DNA of 64,000 bases from Amycolatopsis sp. WAC 01376 (GTDB taxonomy: Bacteria > Actinomycetota > Actinomycetes > Mycobacteriales > Pseudonocardiaceae). A model generated the notes under the pieces. The model was not told the origin of the DNA and ran no database searches. It worked only from the letters and a program-made list of their open reading frames with translations. Numbering within the stretch: position 1 is the first letter of the stretch; each line of letters starts with the position of its first letter. This document shows positions 44,236 to 53,827 of the stretch, one piece after another. The stretch covers positions 496,001 through 560,000 of the forward strand of contig NZ_QHKL01000006.1 in the NCBI RefSeq assembly GCF_003947415.1. Reading direction: 5' to 3'. A program made the translations under genes and the position numbers.

Positions 44236-45491
44236 TTGGCGGCCGCGGCGCGGCCCTCCGTCGAAGCCTGGTTCCAGGCCTCGTCGAGCGATTGCCGCCC
44301 CTCCTCGACGCGGCCGAGCGCGTGCCCGTACACGGGCCGCACCTCGCCGTCACGCAGCCCGCGGTAGTTCGGTCGCAGCGCCTCGGCGGAGGCGGCGAAG
44401 ATCTTGCCGACCGGCGCGTCACCGAAGTACTTGCTGGTGTGGGAAAGCACGGCACTGTCCTGGTAGGCGCCGAGCGAGCTCGGCAGCAGCCCGCTTTCCA
44501 GGAAGATCCGTTTCTGCTGTTCGGGCGCGGTGAGCCAGACGGCGAGGTCGTAGGCCTCCTTGCGGTGCGCGCCCTGCTTCGGCACGGTCAGGAACGAGCC
44601 GCCCCAGTTGCCCGCCTTGCCGGGAACCGCGGTGACGTCCCATTTGCCCGCCAGTTCCGGTCCGCCCGCCTCTTCGATCTGGGTGAGCATCCACGCGGGA
44701 CAGGTGATGGCGGCGAACCGGCTCTGCTTGATCGCCACCGTCCACGGCTGCGTGAACGTGGTGACCGCCGCCGTCTCCTTCTTCAGCGCCATCCCGCCCG
44801 CCAGCTCGAAGGCCTTGCGCACGTTGGGGTTCTTGTCCGCGACGAACGTGTCGTCCTTGGCGAAGTAGTTCTCCTCCGCCTGGTTGAGCATCGCCGTGTA
44901 GATCGTGCCCGCCGAGTCGGCGAATTTGACGTCTTCCGGCGCCTTGGCGCTGAACCGCTCCCCGGTTTCGGCGAACTTTTCCCAGGTCGGCCACAGCGCG
45001 GCCACCTGATCGCGGTCGGTCGGCAGGCCGGCGTTCGCGAACAGGTCACGGCGGTAGCAGAGGGCGAGGCTGCCCATGTCGGTGCCGAGGCCCATCACGA
45101 ACTTCCCGCCGTCCGCGGTGCCCTGGTCCCATTTCCAGGCAGGCCACTGCTCGCGGAGACCCTGCGCGCCGAATTCGGACAGATCGGTGAACTTGTCCGT
45201 GGACTGGCGGAACTTGGGGAGGTACTGCTCCTCGATCGCGACGACGTCCGCGCTGCCGCGTCCGGCGCCGAGGCCGGTGGCGAGCTGCCGGTGGTGCGTC
45301 TCGAAGTCGGCGACCCGGCCATCGACGGTGATGCCCGGATGTGCCTTTTCGTAGTCGTCGAAGAGTTTCTCGTACCCGAACTCGCCGAAGGTGGCGACGG
45401 TGAGCTTGATCGGGTCGCCGGGTTCCGGCGTGCCCGAACAGCCGGTGAGCAGCAGCACGAGGGCCGTCAAGCAGGCCAGCACGCGGGTCAT
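44232..45491 (-). CDS. Sugar-binding lipoprotein of an ABC importer
   Basis: 419 residues from ATG 45491. The lipobox LVLLLTGCSG puts the lipidated Cys near residue 18. It is a family 1 solute-binding protein (TVATFGEFGYEKLFDDYEKA; GGSFLTVPKQGAHRKEAYDL). It captures a sugar outside the cell for the CebF/CebG-like permeases at 39277-41000. It is coupled to the beta-glucosidase. The expected order in such systems is binding protein, two permeases, glucosidase on one strand; here the permeases are separated and inverted. Confidence 0.92.
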   Translation of the reverse strand: MTRVLACLTALVLLLTGCSGTPEPGDPIKLTVATFGEFGYEKLFDDYEKAHPGITVDGRVADFETHHRQLATGLGAGRGSADVVAIEEQYLPKFRQSTDKFTDLSEFGAQGLREQWPAWKWDQGTADGGKFVMGLGTDMGSLALCYRRDLFANAGLPTDRDQVAALWPTWEKFAETGERFSAKAPEDVKFADSAGTIYTAMLNQAEENYFAKDDTFVADKNPNVRKAFELAGGMALKKETAAVTTFTQPWTVAIKQSRFAAITCPAWMLTQIEEAGGPELAGKWDVTAVPGKAGNWGGSFLTVPKQGAHRKEAYDLAVWLTAPEQQKRIFLESGLLPSSLGAYQDSAVLSHTSKYFGDAPVGKIFAASAEALRPNYRGLRDGEVRPVYGHALGRVEEGRQSLDEAWNQASTEGRAAAAK

Positions 45492-45516
45492 GGTTCTCCT
45501 CGGTCGTACGGTGGTG

Positions 45517-45566
45517 ATCGCCTTCACGCGAGCCGTCTGTGTTATCGCCTTCACGCGAGCCGTCTG
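45517..45566. repeat. 23-base direct repeat at the 3' end of the AfsR-like gene
   Basis: ATCGCCTTCACGCGAGCCGT CTG (split) occurs at 45517-45539 and 45544-45566, period 27. The second copy contains the stop codon and last codons of the minus-strand AfsR-like gene. This is a small tandem duplication of a gene end, like the larger one at 40977. Confidence 0.85.
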
Positions 45567-48500
45567 GGCAGCTGATCGCCGACGGTCAGCCGGGAATCCG
45601 CGTGCAGTTTGGTCAGCACCCTCGACACCAGCGACTGCACCGTCCTCCTCGGCAGGCTCAGCTCCGCGGCGATCTCGGGATTGGACAGTTTCGCCGCCAC
45701 CAGCCGCGCGACCCGCAGTTCCAGCGGCGACAGCGCCCCGCTGTGCCGAGGCCCGCGTTCGGCGCGGCTCAGCACCCCGTAGCGGCGCAGCCGGTTTTCC
45801 GCCCGGCGGATGCTCCAGGTGGCGCCCACCGGCCCGAGCACCTCGCACGCCTCGGTGAGCGAGCGGGTGGCCGCTTCGAGGTAACCGGCTCGGCCGAGCA
45901 GTTCGGCGGCGTCCTCCAGCGCGGCGGCGAGTTCGATCGGGCGGCCGACCTCGCGGTAGTGGTCGGCCGCGGACAGCATGCCTTCGGGGTCGCCGTCGAT
46001 CAGCGCGCGGCATCGGGCGGCGGCCGCGGTCGCCCTTGCGGGCACGGTCTCCTGGCTCGCCTCCTCGGCGCAGACGGCGAGCGCTTCCCTTGCGACGGCG
46101 TCGTTCCCGGCCGCGAGCGCGACGCGCACGACGTCGGGAAGCCATTGGTGGCGCAGCATCATCCGGGCGTAGTCGGGGCGCAGCACCGGCGCGATCAGCC
46201 GCAACGCGTCGTCGAGCGCGCCGCGCTGTTCGGCGGCCATCGCCAAGGCAGCGAGGTAGAAGTCGCAGCTTTCGCGCTCGGACGAGTTCGACGGCGAATG
46301 CGCCTCGGCGGCTTCCAGATGGGCGCGGACGGAGACGCGTTCGCCCCGGTGGCCCGCGATGAGGGCGGCGACCCCGTGCAGCAACAGAGCGGCGGCTCCC
46401 GGCTCGCGCACCCCGTAGAAGGTGATCGCCGGGCCGTCCTCGGTGACCGAGTCCAGTTCGGCCAGCGCCTCGTCCCAGCGGCCGGTCCAGTAGTAGTGCA
46501 CGGCCGCCGAAACCTGCGGACCGGTCGGCAAGCCGTGCCGGGCCGCCGTCTCGTATCCGGCGTGCAGCGTCGCGTCGGCCTCGGCGAGCCGGTCGAGGTT
46601 CTGCAGGGTGAAGAGGCGGTTGTCGAGCAGGTCGAAGCGCAGGGTCGCCAGCTCGGCCTGGTCGCCGGTGGTCTCGAGCGCGGCGTCGATCGCGGTCAGC
46701 GCCCGGTCGTGCTCGCGGCGGATCGAGTGCACGAGCCACAACGTCTGCTGCGCGTGCGCGGCGGGATAGCGTTCGCCCGCCTCGACGGCTTCGGTGTGCA
46801 GGCCCCGCGCGATCCGTTCGGTCTCGTCGAGATCGTCGAGGGTGCCGCGCCGGAAGTTGGCGAGCAGGGTCCTGGTGCTGGTGCGCCACAGTTCCGGTAT
46901 CGACGGGTCGTCCGCGGTGTCGGCGAGTGCCTCGATCGCGCCGGGCGTGTCGCCCCGGCGGTAGCGCAGCGCGGCGAGGAAATGCCGCATCTGCGCCAGA
47001 TCCGCCTTGTCTTCGACCGTCTTCACCGCCTGCTCGGCTTCGGCCTCCGGCGCCTGTTCGAGGCGGAACAGCACCCGCACCAGCGCCGCGATCAGCGTTC
47101 CCCGCTGTTCGCGGGTGGGCACCGTGCTGTCGAGCGCGCCGCGGAGGAGGTCGGCCGCGATATGCGGGGCACGGTTGGCCACCGCGACGTGGTTGGCGGT
47201 GAGCCAGCCCGCCAGCCACGGGTCGAACGGCACCGGCCCGGCCGCGAGCTGCTCGGCGACCCGTTTGACCGGCGCGCCCGCCCGCGCGAGCGACTCGGCG
47301 GCACGCCGGTGCAGCGCGGCGCGGACCGGTTCGGCGATGCCGCCGTAGAGCGCCTGCCGCTGGAACGGGTGGTGGAAGGCGAGTTTGTCACCGGCGTACT
47401 CGATCACGCCCGCGGTGGTGGCCGGTTCCAGTTCCCGCAGGACCTCCAGCGGGCTCTTGCCAGCCAGCGTGGCGAGGTCCTCGACGGCGAATTCCGCGCC
47501 CAGCAACGAGGCGGTGCGCAGGATCTCGGTCGTGGCAGGATCGAGGCATTCCAGCGTGCGGGCCACCGCGGCGAGTAGTGACCGGGGCGCGTTCTCGGTG
47601 CCGTCCAGCGTCACCTCGGCCACGCCCGCCTTGATCAGCAGAGCGCCGGTGCGCACCAGGTCGTACGCGATTTCCCTGGCGTAGAGCGGGTTCCCGGCCG
47701 CGCGCCGGACCAGCGGACGCAGGCTCGGCCCCAGCTTGGCCCCGAGCACCACCTCGAACACGGCGGCGATCTCGTCGTCGCTCAGCACCTCGACCGGCAT
47801 GATCTCGCCGTCCCTCGCCTCGACCCCGCGGCGCAGCCGGGCAAGATCCGGGCGGCCGTGCCCGGTGCGGGTGGCGGCGACCAGCAGCAGCGGCAGCTGG
47901 CGGGTGGCGGCGGCCAGCCGCTGCCACAGCAGCACACTGGCCTCGTCCGCCCAATGGAGGTCGTCGATCACCAGCACCAGCGGACCCGCCGCGCAGGTGT
48001 CGTCGACCAGTGCCAGCAGCTTGTCCACAGTGGACAGGATCGGGTCGGCGGGGCCCCAGTTCCCGTGCGCGGGCTCGGCGTGCAGCTCGCCTGCCAGCTT
48101 GGCCTTGGCAGGATCCGCCACGCTGAGGCATTCCATGATCACCTGCAGCGGGAAGCGTTGCTGGAGCTCGTCGGCAGCGGTCCAGGCGAGCTGGCAGCCG
48201 CGTGCCGCGGCGCCCGACAGCCCGGCGATCAGCAGCTCCGATTTGCCGATACCCGGTTCGCCTTCGAGCCAGACCGGACGGCCGCGGCCGGCGAGCACGT
48301 CGGTGACGAACCCGTCCAGCCGTTCGACCTGCCGGGTCCGGCCGGGCAGGTGATTCTGGCCGCCGCGTTCGATCGCCTTGGCCACCGGCGGCGGCACGAC
48401 CCGGATCGGGGCCGGTTTCGCGTCGGTGACCGGCTTTTCGGTGCCGCTCAGGATGCGCTGGTGCAGGTCACGCAGCGGGGCGCCGGGTTCGACGCCGAGC

Positions 48501-49192
48501 TCGTCCCGGAGTATTCGCCTGGCCTCGCGGTACGCGGCGAGCGCCTCGATCTGGCGCCCGCTGGCGTGCAGGGCACGCATGAGCGTCTCGTGCAGCGACT
48601 CGCGCAACGGATGCCGCCGCACCAGCGCGGTCAGCTCGGCCACCAGTTCGCGGTGGTCGCCGAGGCGGAGCAGTGCGGTGGCGCGCAGCTCGGTGGTGGT
48701 CAGCTGGAGTTCGGTCAGCCGGACGCGTTCCGCTTCCGCGAACGGGCCCGGTACGCCGGAATAGGCCTCGCCGCGCCAGACCCCGAGCGCGGTGGTGAGC
48801 CGCGCGGCCGCGCCACGCTGGTCGGCGTGGGCGAGCAGCCGCCTGGCCGCGGCGGCGTCCTGTTCGAACCGGTGGACGTCGAGCGACTCGCGGTCCAGCC
48901 GCAGGGCGTAACTCGATCCGGACGAACGCAGCATTTCGTGCGCGTCGCCGCCCGCCTTGCGGATCGCCCCGCGCAGACCGGAGACGTAGGTGTGGACACT
49001 GCCGGTGGCGCTGGCGGGCGCCGACTCGCCCCAGACGCTCGAGATCAGTTCGCCGAGCGAGATCGTCTGGCCGCGGCGCGCCGCCAGGGTGGCGAAAACC
49101 GCGCGCTGACGGGCGGGCCCGAGCTTCAGCTCGACGTCTTCGAGCCAGGCACGAGGCGGCCCGAGCAGCTCGACGCGCAGCCCGTTCGTCAC
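45551..49192 (-). CDS. AfsR/SARP-type regulator: BTAD, AAA ATPase, TPR and LuxR HTH
   Basis: About 1,213 residues from GTG 49192, which has GGAG at the right spacing; ATG 49213 gives seven more. In order: winged-helix OmpR-like DNA-binding domain (QRAVFATLAARRGQTISLGE), BTAD (to ~250), AAA domain with Walker A GEPGIGKS near 310 and Walker B LVLVIDDLHWADEAS near 410, long TPR-like helices, and a C-terminal LuxR HTH (LSPLELRVARLVAAKLSNPE; RRTVQSLVSRVLTKL). Two DNA-binding domains in one chain is uncommon and combines SARP and LAL types. Target unknown; the sugar genes lie just downstream on the same strand. Confidence 0.9.
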   Translation of the reverse strand: MTNGLRVELLGPPRAWLEDVELKLGPARQRAVFATLAARRGQTISLGELISSVWGESAPASATGSVHTYVSGLRGAIRKAGGDAHEMLRSSGSSYALRLDRESLDVHRFEQDAAAARRLLAHADQRGAAARLTTALGVWRGEAYSGVPGPFAEAERVRLTELQLTTTELRATALLRLGDHRELVAELTALVRRHPLRESLHETLMRALHASGRQIEALAAYREARRILRDELGVEPGAPLRDLHQRILSGTEKPVTDAKPAPIRVVPPPVAKAIERGGQNHLPGRTRQVERLDGFVTDVLAGRGRPVWLEGEPGIGKSELLIAGLSGAAARGCQLAWTAADELQQRFPLQVIMECLSVADPAKAKLAGELHAEPAHGNWGPADPILSTVDKLLALVDDTCAAGPLVLVIDDLHWADEASVLLWQRLAAATRQLPLLLVAATRTGHGRPDLARLRRGVEARDGEIMPVEVLSDDEIAAVFEVVLGAKLGPSLRPLVRRAAGNPLYAREIAYDLVRTGALLIKAGVAEVTLDGTENAPRSLLAAVARTLECLDPATTEILRTASLLGAEFAVEDLATLAGKSPLEVLRELEPATTAGVIEYAGDKLAFHHPFQRQALYGGIAEPVRAALHRRAAESLARAGAPVKRVAEQLAAGPVPFDPWLAGWLTANHVAVANRAPHIAADLLRGALDSTVPTREQRGTLIAALVRVLFRLEQAPEAEAEQAVKTVEDKADLAQMRHFLAALRYRRGDTPGAIEALADTADDPSIPELWRTSTRTLLANFRRGTLDDLDETERIARGLHTEAVEAGERYPAAHAQQTLWLVHSIRREHDRALTAIDAALETTGDQAELATLRFDLLDNRLFTLQNLDRLAEADATLHAGYETAARHGLPTGPQVSAAVHYYWTGRWDEALAELDSVTEDGPAITFYGVREPGAAALLLHGVAALIAGHRGERVSVRAHLEAAEAHSPSNSSERESCDFYLAALAMAAEQRGALDDALRLIAPVLRPDYARMMLRHQWLPDVVRVALAAGNDAVAREALAVCAEEASQETVPARATAAAARCRALIDGDPEGMLSAADHYREVGRPIELAAALEDAAELLGRAGYLEAATRSLTEACEVLGPVGATWSIRRAENRLRRYGVLSRAERGPRHSGALSPLELRVARLVAAKLSNPEIAAELSLPRRTVQSLVSRVLTKLHADSRLTVGDQLPRRLA

Positions 49193-49252
49193 GCCGGCTC
49201 CGTTTCTCGTCATGCACCGAAAGTGGCCGGATCACTACTGTGTCCCCGCAGT

Positions 49253-51295
49253 TTAGGACGTCCCCGGCGCGGTTCGGTTGCGCACCCGGGCGAGCGCGTG
49301 CAGCGGTGTGCACCAGGGCTGGGCGGGTGCGAGGTCCGTTGCGGGCAGCAGCAGCGCGGCGAGTTCGCCCGCCAGGTCCTGATGCTGCTCTTCGGTGAGA
49401 TTCCGTTGGCGCGAAAGTAAATGGAGCAGCTCGACGGCGGGTCCGGCCGGCAGCGCGCGGACATTGTCGAGCACCCATCGCGGGATCCAGGGCGCCGTCA
49501 GTTCGTCGCCTGCCTGGAGCAGTTGCTCGGCGACCCGGTCCGCGGGCGCGCCGGAATCCGCCATGGTCGTGGCGATCTCCTGGTGCAGTACGGCGCGGAT
49601 GGCGGGCGGGGTGTTCGCGGCGAAGACCGAGGCCACCAGCGGGACGCGGAACCGCAGGCGTTCTCCCTCGGATTCCAGCACACGCGCGGCGAGCGCCTCT
49701 TCGACCGCTTCGATGAGCGCCGCCGGTTCGCGGCCGGTGACGCCCGCCAGCTCGGCGACCGTGAACGACGAGCCGAGCAGCGCGGCCGAGTTCAGTGTTC
49801 GCTTGCAGGCCAAGGAAAGCGTGGCGAGATGAGCTTCCACGATCGAGGCGATCCGGCTGTGCGGCGCGGTGGTCGCCTCCCGGCCGTCGGCGAACTCGGC
49901 GAACAGTTCGCACAGGTAGCCGACGTTCCCGGCGGTGTAGTCGGCGGCGAATTCGAGGTAGTCCCTGCCGGGGTCTCTGGCCAGCGTCTCTTCGGCGAGC
50001 GCGGCGACGGCAGGGGCGTCGAACGGTGGAAGTGAGACGATCTCGCCGTCGAGCCCCGAGCGGAGGACGTCGAGCAGGCGGTGCCGGGGGAGCGGGCGCG
50101 CCGAACCGATCAGCAGCAGCGGCAGCCGCGCGGTGAACCGGTGCAGCCGCTGCCAGGCGAGCAGGCTTTCCTCGTCGGCCCAGTGCAGATCTTCGAAGAC
50201 GAGCACCCGCGGCCCGTCTTCGCAGAGGTCGGTGACCGTTTTGTCGAGATCGTCGAGTGCTTCGCCGCCGAGGCTGTCGGCGATGAGGTTCAGCGGGACC
50301 GCGCTGGTCAGCTCGTCGGCCGTGACCCAGCGCGTGTGGCTTCTCGCCGAGGCGAGGGCCTCCGCCAGAAGCGTGCTCTTGCCGCTGCCCGCCTCGCCGT
50401 CCAGCCAGACCGTCCCGCCGCGGCCTTCGTTCAGCAGGGCGGACAGATGCCGTCGCAGCCGGGCGAGTTCGAACTCGCGGCTGACAAAGACGGACGGCCG
50501 TCCGGGCGGCCGGTGTCGTTCCGGCTGGTCACGGTGGTGCAGCGAGGGATCGTCGTCAAGGACGCGCTGCCGCAGGGCCAGCAGTTCCGGGCCGGGTTCG
50601 AGGCCGGACTGCTCGATGATCGTCTCGCGGGCACGGTCGAACGCGGCCAGCGCCTCGGCCTGCCTGCCCGCCCGGAACAACGCGGTGACCAGCATGCGGT
50701 GCAGGCCTTCGCGCAGCGGATGGCGCTCGACCAGCACCGTGAGCTCGTCCACGAGTTCGCGGTAGCCGCCGAGGTGCAGCGCGACCTCGGCCTGGCGTTC
50801 GAGCGCGCTCATGCGCAGTTCGTCCAGCCGGGCGCGCTGGGTCTCGGCGAACGGACCGGGGATCCCGTCCAGCGCGGACCCCCGCCACTGCCCGAGCGCT
50901 GAGCGAAGCGAGTCCAGCTCCCGCTGGTGCGCGCCGGCGAGCCGATGCGCGCGGGCGCGTTCCAGTTCGGCTTCGAAGACGTGGACGTCGACCTGCTGCT
51001 TCGGCAGGTCGAGGCGGTAACCGGCGCGGGAGGCGACGAGCGGTCCGCCCACCGGCTCCAGCGCGCGGCGCAGCGCGGAAATGTAGGTGTACACGATGCC
51101 GGTAGCGCTGTCCGGCGGCCGTTCGCCCCAGACGGCGTCGATGAGCTCCTTGCGGGAGACGAACTGACCCGCGTGCAGGGCGAGCACGGCGAACACCGCT
51201 TGCCGCTGAGCCGGACCGAGGGCGATCTCGCCGGCGTCTGACCGGGCAGGGGGACCGCCCAGCAACCGCACCGTCAGCGAGGAAACCTCGTCCAT
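49253..51295 (-). CDS. AfsR/SARP-type regulator: BTAD with AAA ATPase
   Basis: 680 residues from ATG 51295. OmpR-like DNA-binding domain (QRQAVFAVLALHAGQFVSRK; WGERPPDSATGIVYTYISAL), BTAD to ~245, then an ATPase with Walker A GEAGSGKS near 300 and Walker B VLVFEDLHWADEES near 365. The TPR tail seen in AfsR is short and no LuxR HTH follows, so it resembles the larger neighbour cut after the ATPase. It has a TTA codon at 49418-49420. Divergent from a small gene and LuxR-like copy D. Confidence 0.9.
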   Translation of the reverse strand: MDEVSSLTVRLLGGPPARSDAGEIALGPAQRQAVFAVLALHAGQFVSRKELIDAVWGERPPDSATGIVYTYISALRRALEPVGGPLVASRAGYRLDLPKQQVDVHVFEAELERARAHRLAGAHQRELDSLRSALGQWRGSALDGIPGPFAETQRARLDELRMSALERQAEVALHLGGYRELVDELTVLVERHPLREGLHRMLVTALFRAGRQAEALAAFDRARETIIEQSGLEPGPELLALRQRVLDDDPSLHHRDQPERHRPPGRPSVFVSREFELARLRRHLSALLNEGRGGTVWLDGEAGSGKSTLLAEALASARSHTRWVTADELTSAVPLNLIADSLGGEALDDLDKTVTDLCEDGPRVLVFEDLHWADEESLLAWQRLHRFTARLPLLLIGSARPLPRHRLLDVLRSGLDGEIVSLPPFDAPAVAALAEETLARDPGRDYLEFAADYTAGNVGYLCELFAEFADGREATTAPHSRIASIVEAHLATLSLACKRTLNSAALLGSSFTVAELAGVTGREPAALIEAVEEALAARVLESEGERLRFRVPLVASVFAANTPPAIRAVLHQEIATTMADSGAPADRVAEQLLQAGDELTAPWIPRWVLDNVRALPAGPAVELLHLLSRQRNLTEEQHQDLAGELAALLLPATDLAPAQPWCTPLHALARVRNRTAPGTS

Positions 51296-51459
51296 GACCT
51301 GCCGCCTGTGCGTCCGACTGCCGAAAAGAAGGGTCCTGCTCAGCGGAAAGCCTAGTGGCGCCGAGGTGGGAACGGGCGAGTGGGCAACCCGGACGTTCGC
51401 AGGGGCAAAGTGTCGTCCGGCGCTGGTGGCGGGTATGCGCGGCTGTGCATGCTGTGCCG

Positions 51460-51711
51460 GTGAGCCAGGATCAGGAGCTGTTCGCCGGAGATGTCCTGCT
51501 CAGCCTCGCCGAGAACGGCAGGCTGGTGCTCGACGCCGACGAGGCCGAAGCACGCATCACCGAGCTTCGGCGCACGCTGGCCTTCGGTCACGCCCTGCTC
51601 GCCGACCCGGACTACACCGGCCCCGAGGCCAGGCTCCGCGAAATCCTCGACGAGCTGCCGAAGTACGTGGAGGCGTTTCAGCTGGCCACGAAGTCCTTCA
51701 CGCCTCGTTGA
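51460..51711 (+). CDS. Small helical protein, unknown
   Basis: About 83 residues from GTG 51460 (GTG 51454 also possible). Sequence SQDQELFAGDVLLSLAENGR, then EAEARITELRRTLAFGHALL and LPKYVEAFQLATKSFTPR. It is acidic and helical with no signal or membrane segment, and I recognise no family. It sits between the BTAD regulator (divergent, 164-base gap) and LuxR-like copy D (82 bases on), possibly in one transcript with the latter. Confidence 0.6.
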   Translation: MSQDQELFAGDVLLSLAENGRLVLDADEAEARITELRRTLAFGHALLADPDYTGPEARLREILDELPKYVEAFQLATKSFTPR

Positions 51712-51793
51712 GAACTCGTGGAGACTTCGTGAAGAGCTCCTTCGCAGACTGTGTCCCATCCGACTGGGGCCGCGGACAAGCGGAGGGGACGAA

Positions 51794-52429
51794 GTGGACA
51801 CGGAAACCCGACAGATCACCGTGGCGGTGCACGCGCCCGACCCGATCACCACGGCGGGCCTGGCCAGCCAGCTGGGCACGCAGCAGGGGATCGGCATCCG
51901 GGACTGGGACCGGCGCGCCGAGACCGACGTACTGGTGTTCGCCACCGAACGGCTGACGCCCGAAACGGTGCTCTGGCTGCGGCGGCTCGCCGCCGAGGAC
52001 GGCAAGCCCGTGGTGCTCGTGGTGAGCCAGATCAGCGAGACGGAACTCGTACCCGCCATCGAATGCCGGGTGGTGGCGGTGCTGCCGCGATCGGCCACGA
52101 CCAGCGAACGGCTGGCGCACGCCGTCCGCGCCGCGGCCACCGGCGGCGGCGTACTCCCGCCGAGCCTGCTCGGCGAGCTGCTCAAACACGTCGAACGGCT
52201 CCAGCGCGAAGTGCTCGACCCGATGGGCGTCAACACCGCCGGGCTCACCACGCGGGAGATCGACGTGCTGCGGCTGATGGCCGAGGGCAAGGACACCGTC
52301 GAGATCGCCGGCGAGCTCAGCTACTCGGAACGCAGCGTGAAGCACATCATCCAGGGCATCACCGGACGGCTGAAGCTGAAGAACCGCCCGCACGCCGTCG
52401 CCTACGCCGTACGGGCCGGAGTCATCTAG
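51794..52429 (+). CDS. LuxR-type orphan regulator with degenerate receiver (copy D)
   Basis: 211 residues from GTG 51794, preceded by GGAGGGGA. Receiver-like N-terminus (ITVAVHAPDPITTAGLASQL) without acceptor Asp (TDVLVFATERL) and with VLPRSATT in place of the Lys loop. The C-terminal HTH is LTTREIDVLRLMAEGKDTVE, ERSVKHIIQGITGRLKLKN. Closest to copy C, 42 kb away. Its stop abuts the stop of the convergent TPR gene with no gap. Confidence 0.85.
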   Translation: MDTETRQITVAVHAPDPITTAGLASQLGTQQGIGIRDWDRRAETDVLVFATERLTPETVLWLRRLAAEDGKPVVLVVSQISETELVPAIECRVVAVLPRSATTSERLAHAVRAAATGGGVLPPSLLGELLKHVERLQREVLDPMGVNTAGLTTREIDVLRLMAEGKDTVEIAGELSYSERSVKHIIQGITGRLKLKNRPHAVAYAVRAGVI

Positions 52430-53365
52430 TCACCGGTTGTGCCGGGCCAGGCGTTCGGTGACGACGGCCAGTTCGAGCGGCTGATCGCGTTCGCGAGCTA
52501 GCCAGAGGCATTCTCCGGCGGGCTCCTCACCAAGGCAGGCCCGGACCAGGTGGCGATGCAGCAACACGCGTCCCGTCGGCATCGCGGTGGCGAGAGTCTC
52601 CAGCGCGTCGAGTGCCTGCTTCGCCGCTGCCCGGTCGTTCCTCCGCAACGCGAGTTCGGCGAGATCGGCCCAGGCGATGTCGGTACCGACGGCGAGCCCG
52701 CGGGTGGCCGCGTGCAGGCGCCGGGCGGCGCGGTCGGTTTCGCCCGCCGCGATGTCGACGCGGGCTTCCGCGATGTCGAGCAGATGCGCCAGCGTCGGCG
52801 CCGTGGCGCGGGCCGAGGCCAGCAGTTCCCGTGCCTCGGCGGGCCGCCCCTGTGACAGCAGGACCGACACGGTCGACAGGTACATCGCGGCCGAGCCGAT
52901 GTCGTAGCCGCGCGGAGAACGGTCGGCGACGGCTCGGCGAGCGAAGTCGATCGCCCGGGCGGGCTGGCCGCGCATGGCCGCGAGCATCGAACGTTCGCTG
53001 TCCCGCAGACCGGATTCGGGGAAGTCCTCGTCGGACAGCAGCTTTTCCGCGCGGGCTCGTTCGCCCAGCACCAGCAACGCGGAGACGTACGAGGTGATCT
53101 GCTCGTCCCGGTGCCGCGGCACCGTCCTCAACGGCCACCGCTCGCGTTCGGTCAGGTTCACGCCGAATCGTGCGGGGCGGCCGTTCCAGAGCTCGGCCAG
53201 GCCGCCGAAGAGCTCGCCCAACAGGGCGGAAACCGCCGACTCGGCGCGCCAGGAATCGTTCTCCGCCAACAGTTCCGCCGCTTCGGCCCACCGGTCACGC
53301 AGACACAGCGCGATCGCGCTCGAGACCGTCGAGTCGGTTTCCTGTACGGCGTCCACGCCTGCCAT
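52430..53365 (-). CDS. TPR-like helical protein resembling a LAL regulator tail
   Basis: 311 residues made of repeated helix pairs rich in Ala and Leu (RWAEAAELLAENDSWRAESA; GQPARAIDFARRAVADRS; QGRPAEARELLASARATAPT; DRAAAKQALDALETLATAMP). It looks like the helical sensor half of large LuxR/AfsR-type ATPases but has neither ATPase nor HTH. It could be a free-standing scaffold or a truncated regulator. It ends exactly where LuxR-like copy D ends and follows the Cys-rich gene by 83 bases on the same strand. Confidence 0.75.
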   Translation of the reverse strand: MAGVDAVQETDSTVSSAIALCLRDRWAEAAELLAENDSWRAESAVSALLGELFGGLAELWNGRPARFGVNLTERERWPLRTVPRHRDEQITSYVSALLVLGERARAEKLLSDEDFPESGLRDSERSMLAAMRGQPARAIDFARRAVADRSPRGYDIGSAAMYLSTVSVLLSQGRPAEARELLASARATAPTLAHLLDIAEARVDIAAGETDRAARRLHAATRGLAVGTDIAWADLAELALRRNDRAAAKQALDALETLATAMPTGRVLLHRHLVRACLGEEPAGECLWLARERDQPLELAVVTERLARHNR

Positions 53366-53448
53366 CGTGAGCCGACGGGGCGTTCATGACCCGGTACGCG
53401 GCGCGCTCTGGCCCGTATGGACGCCGGGTCGGCCCGAAAGCCGCGACG

Positions 53449-53814
53449 TCAGTGCAGCTCATGCATCGGAACACCGAAGAGAGGGCACTTCGGCGGTGCG
53501 CCGGCGGGTGCTGGCGCGACGCGATCGCAGAGCTCGCGTGGGCAGCCGTGCCTCGCCTCCGAGCCGGTGTCCGGACGCGTCCGCACGTTGCCACTTTCGG
53601 CGTGGCGGTACATCTGGTTCAGCTCCGCCTCGGCGAGGCGAGCGAGTTTCGTCTCGAGTGCTCGCCAACCGTCGAGGGTGTCTTCTCCGGCACGGGTCGC
53701 CGCCGTCAAATCATCGAAATCCGGACGGAGCGCGAACCAGTTCGCGTCACCGGCGAGCCGTCTCAGGCGCGCGCAAAGGGCTGCCCACTCTTCGCGACGA
53801 GGGTCTTGCGACAT
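53449..53814 (-). CDS. Small protein with Cys-rich tail, divergent from the kinase-NACHT gene
   Basis: 121 residues from ATG 53814. The N-terminal part is helical (RREEWAALCARLRRLAGDAN; DGWRALETKLARLAEAELNQ). The C-terminus has HGCPRELCDRVAPAPAGAPP then KCPLFGVPMHELH, a CxxxxC...C pattern suggestive of a small metal-binding or structural motif. No family recognised with certainty. It shares a 78-base divergent promoter region with the kinase-NACHT gene, so the two are probably functionally linked. Confidence 0.65.
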   Translation of the reverse strand: MSQDPRREEWAALCARLRRLAGDANWFALRPDFDDLTAATRAGEDTLDGWRALETKLARLAEAELNQMYRHAESGNVRTRPDTGSEARHGCPRELCDRVAPAPAGAPPKCPLFGVPMHELH

Positions 53815-53827
53815 GCCACCTCCGGTG

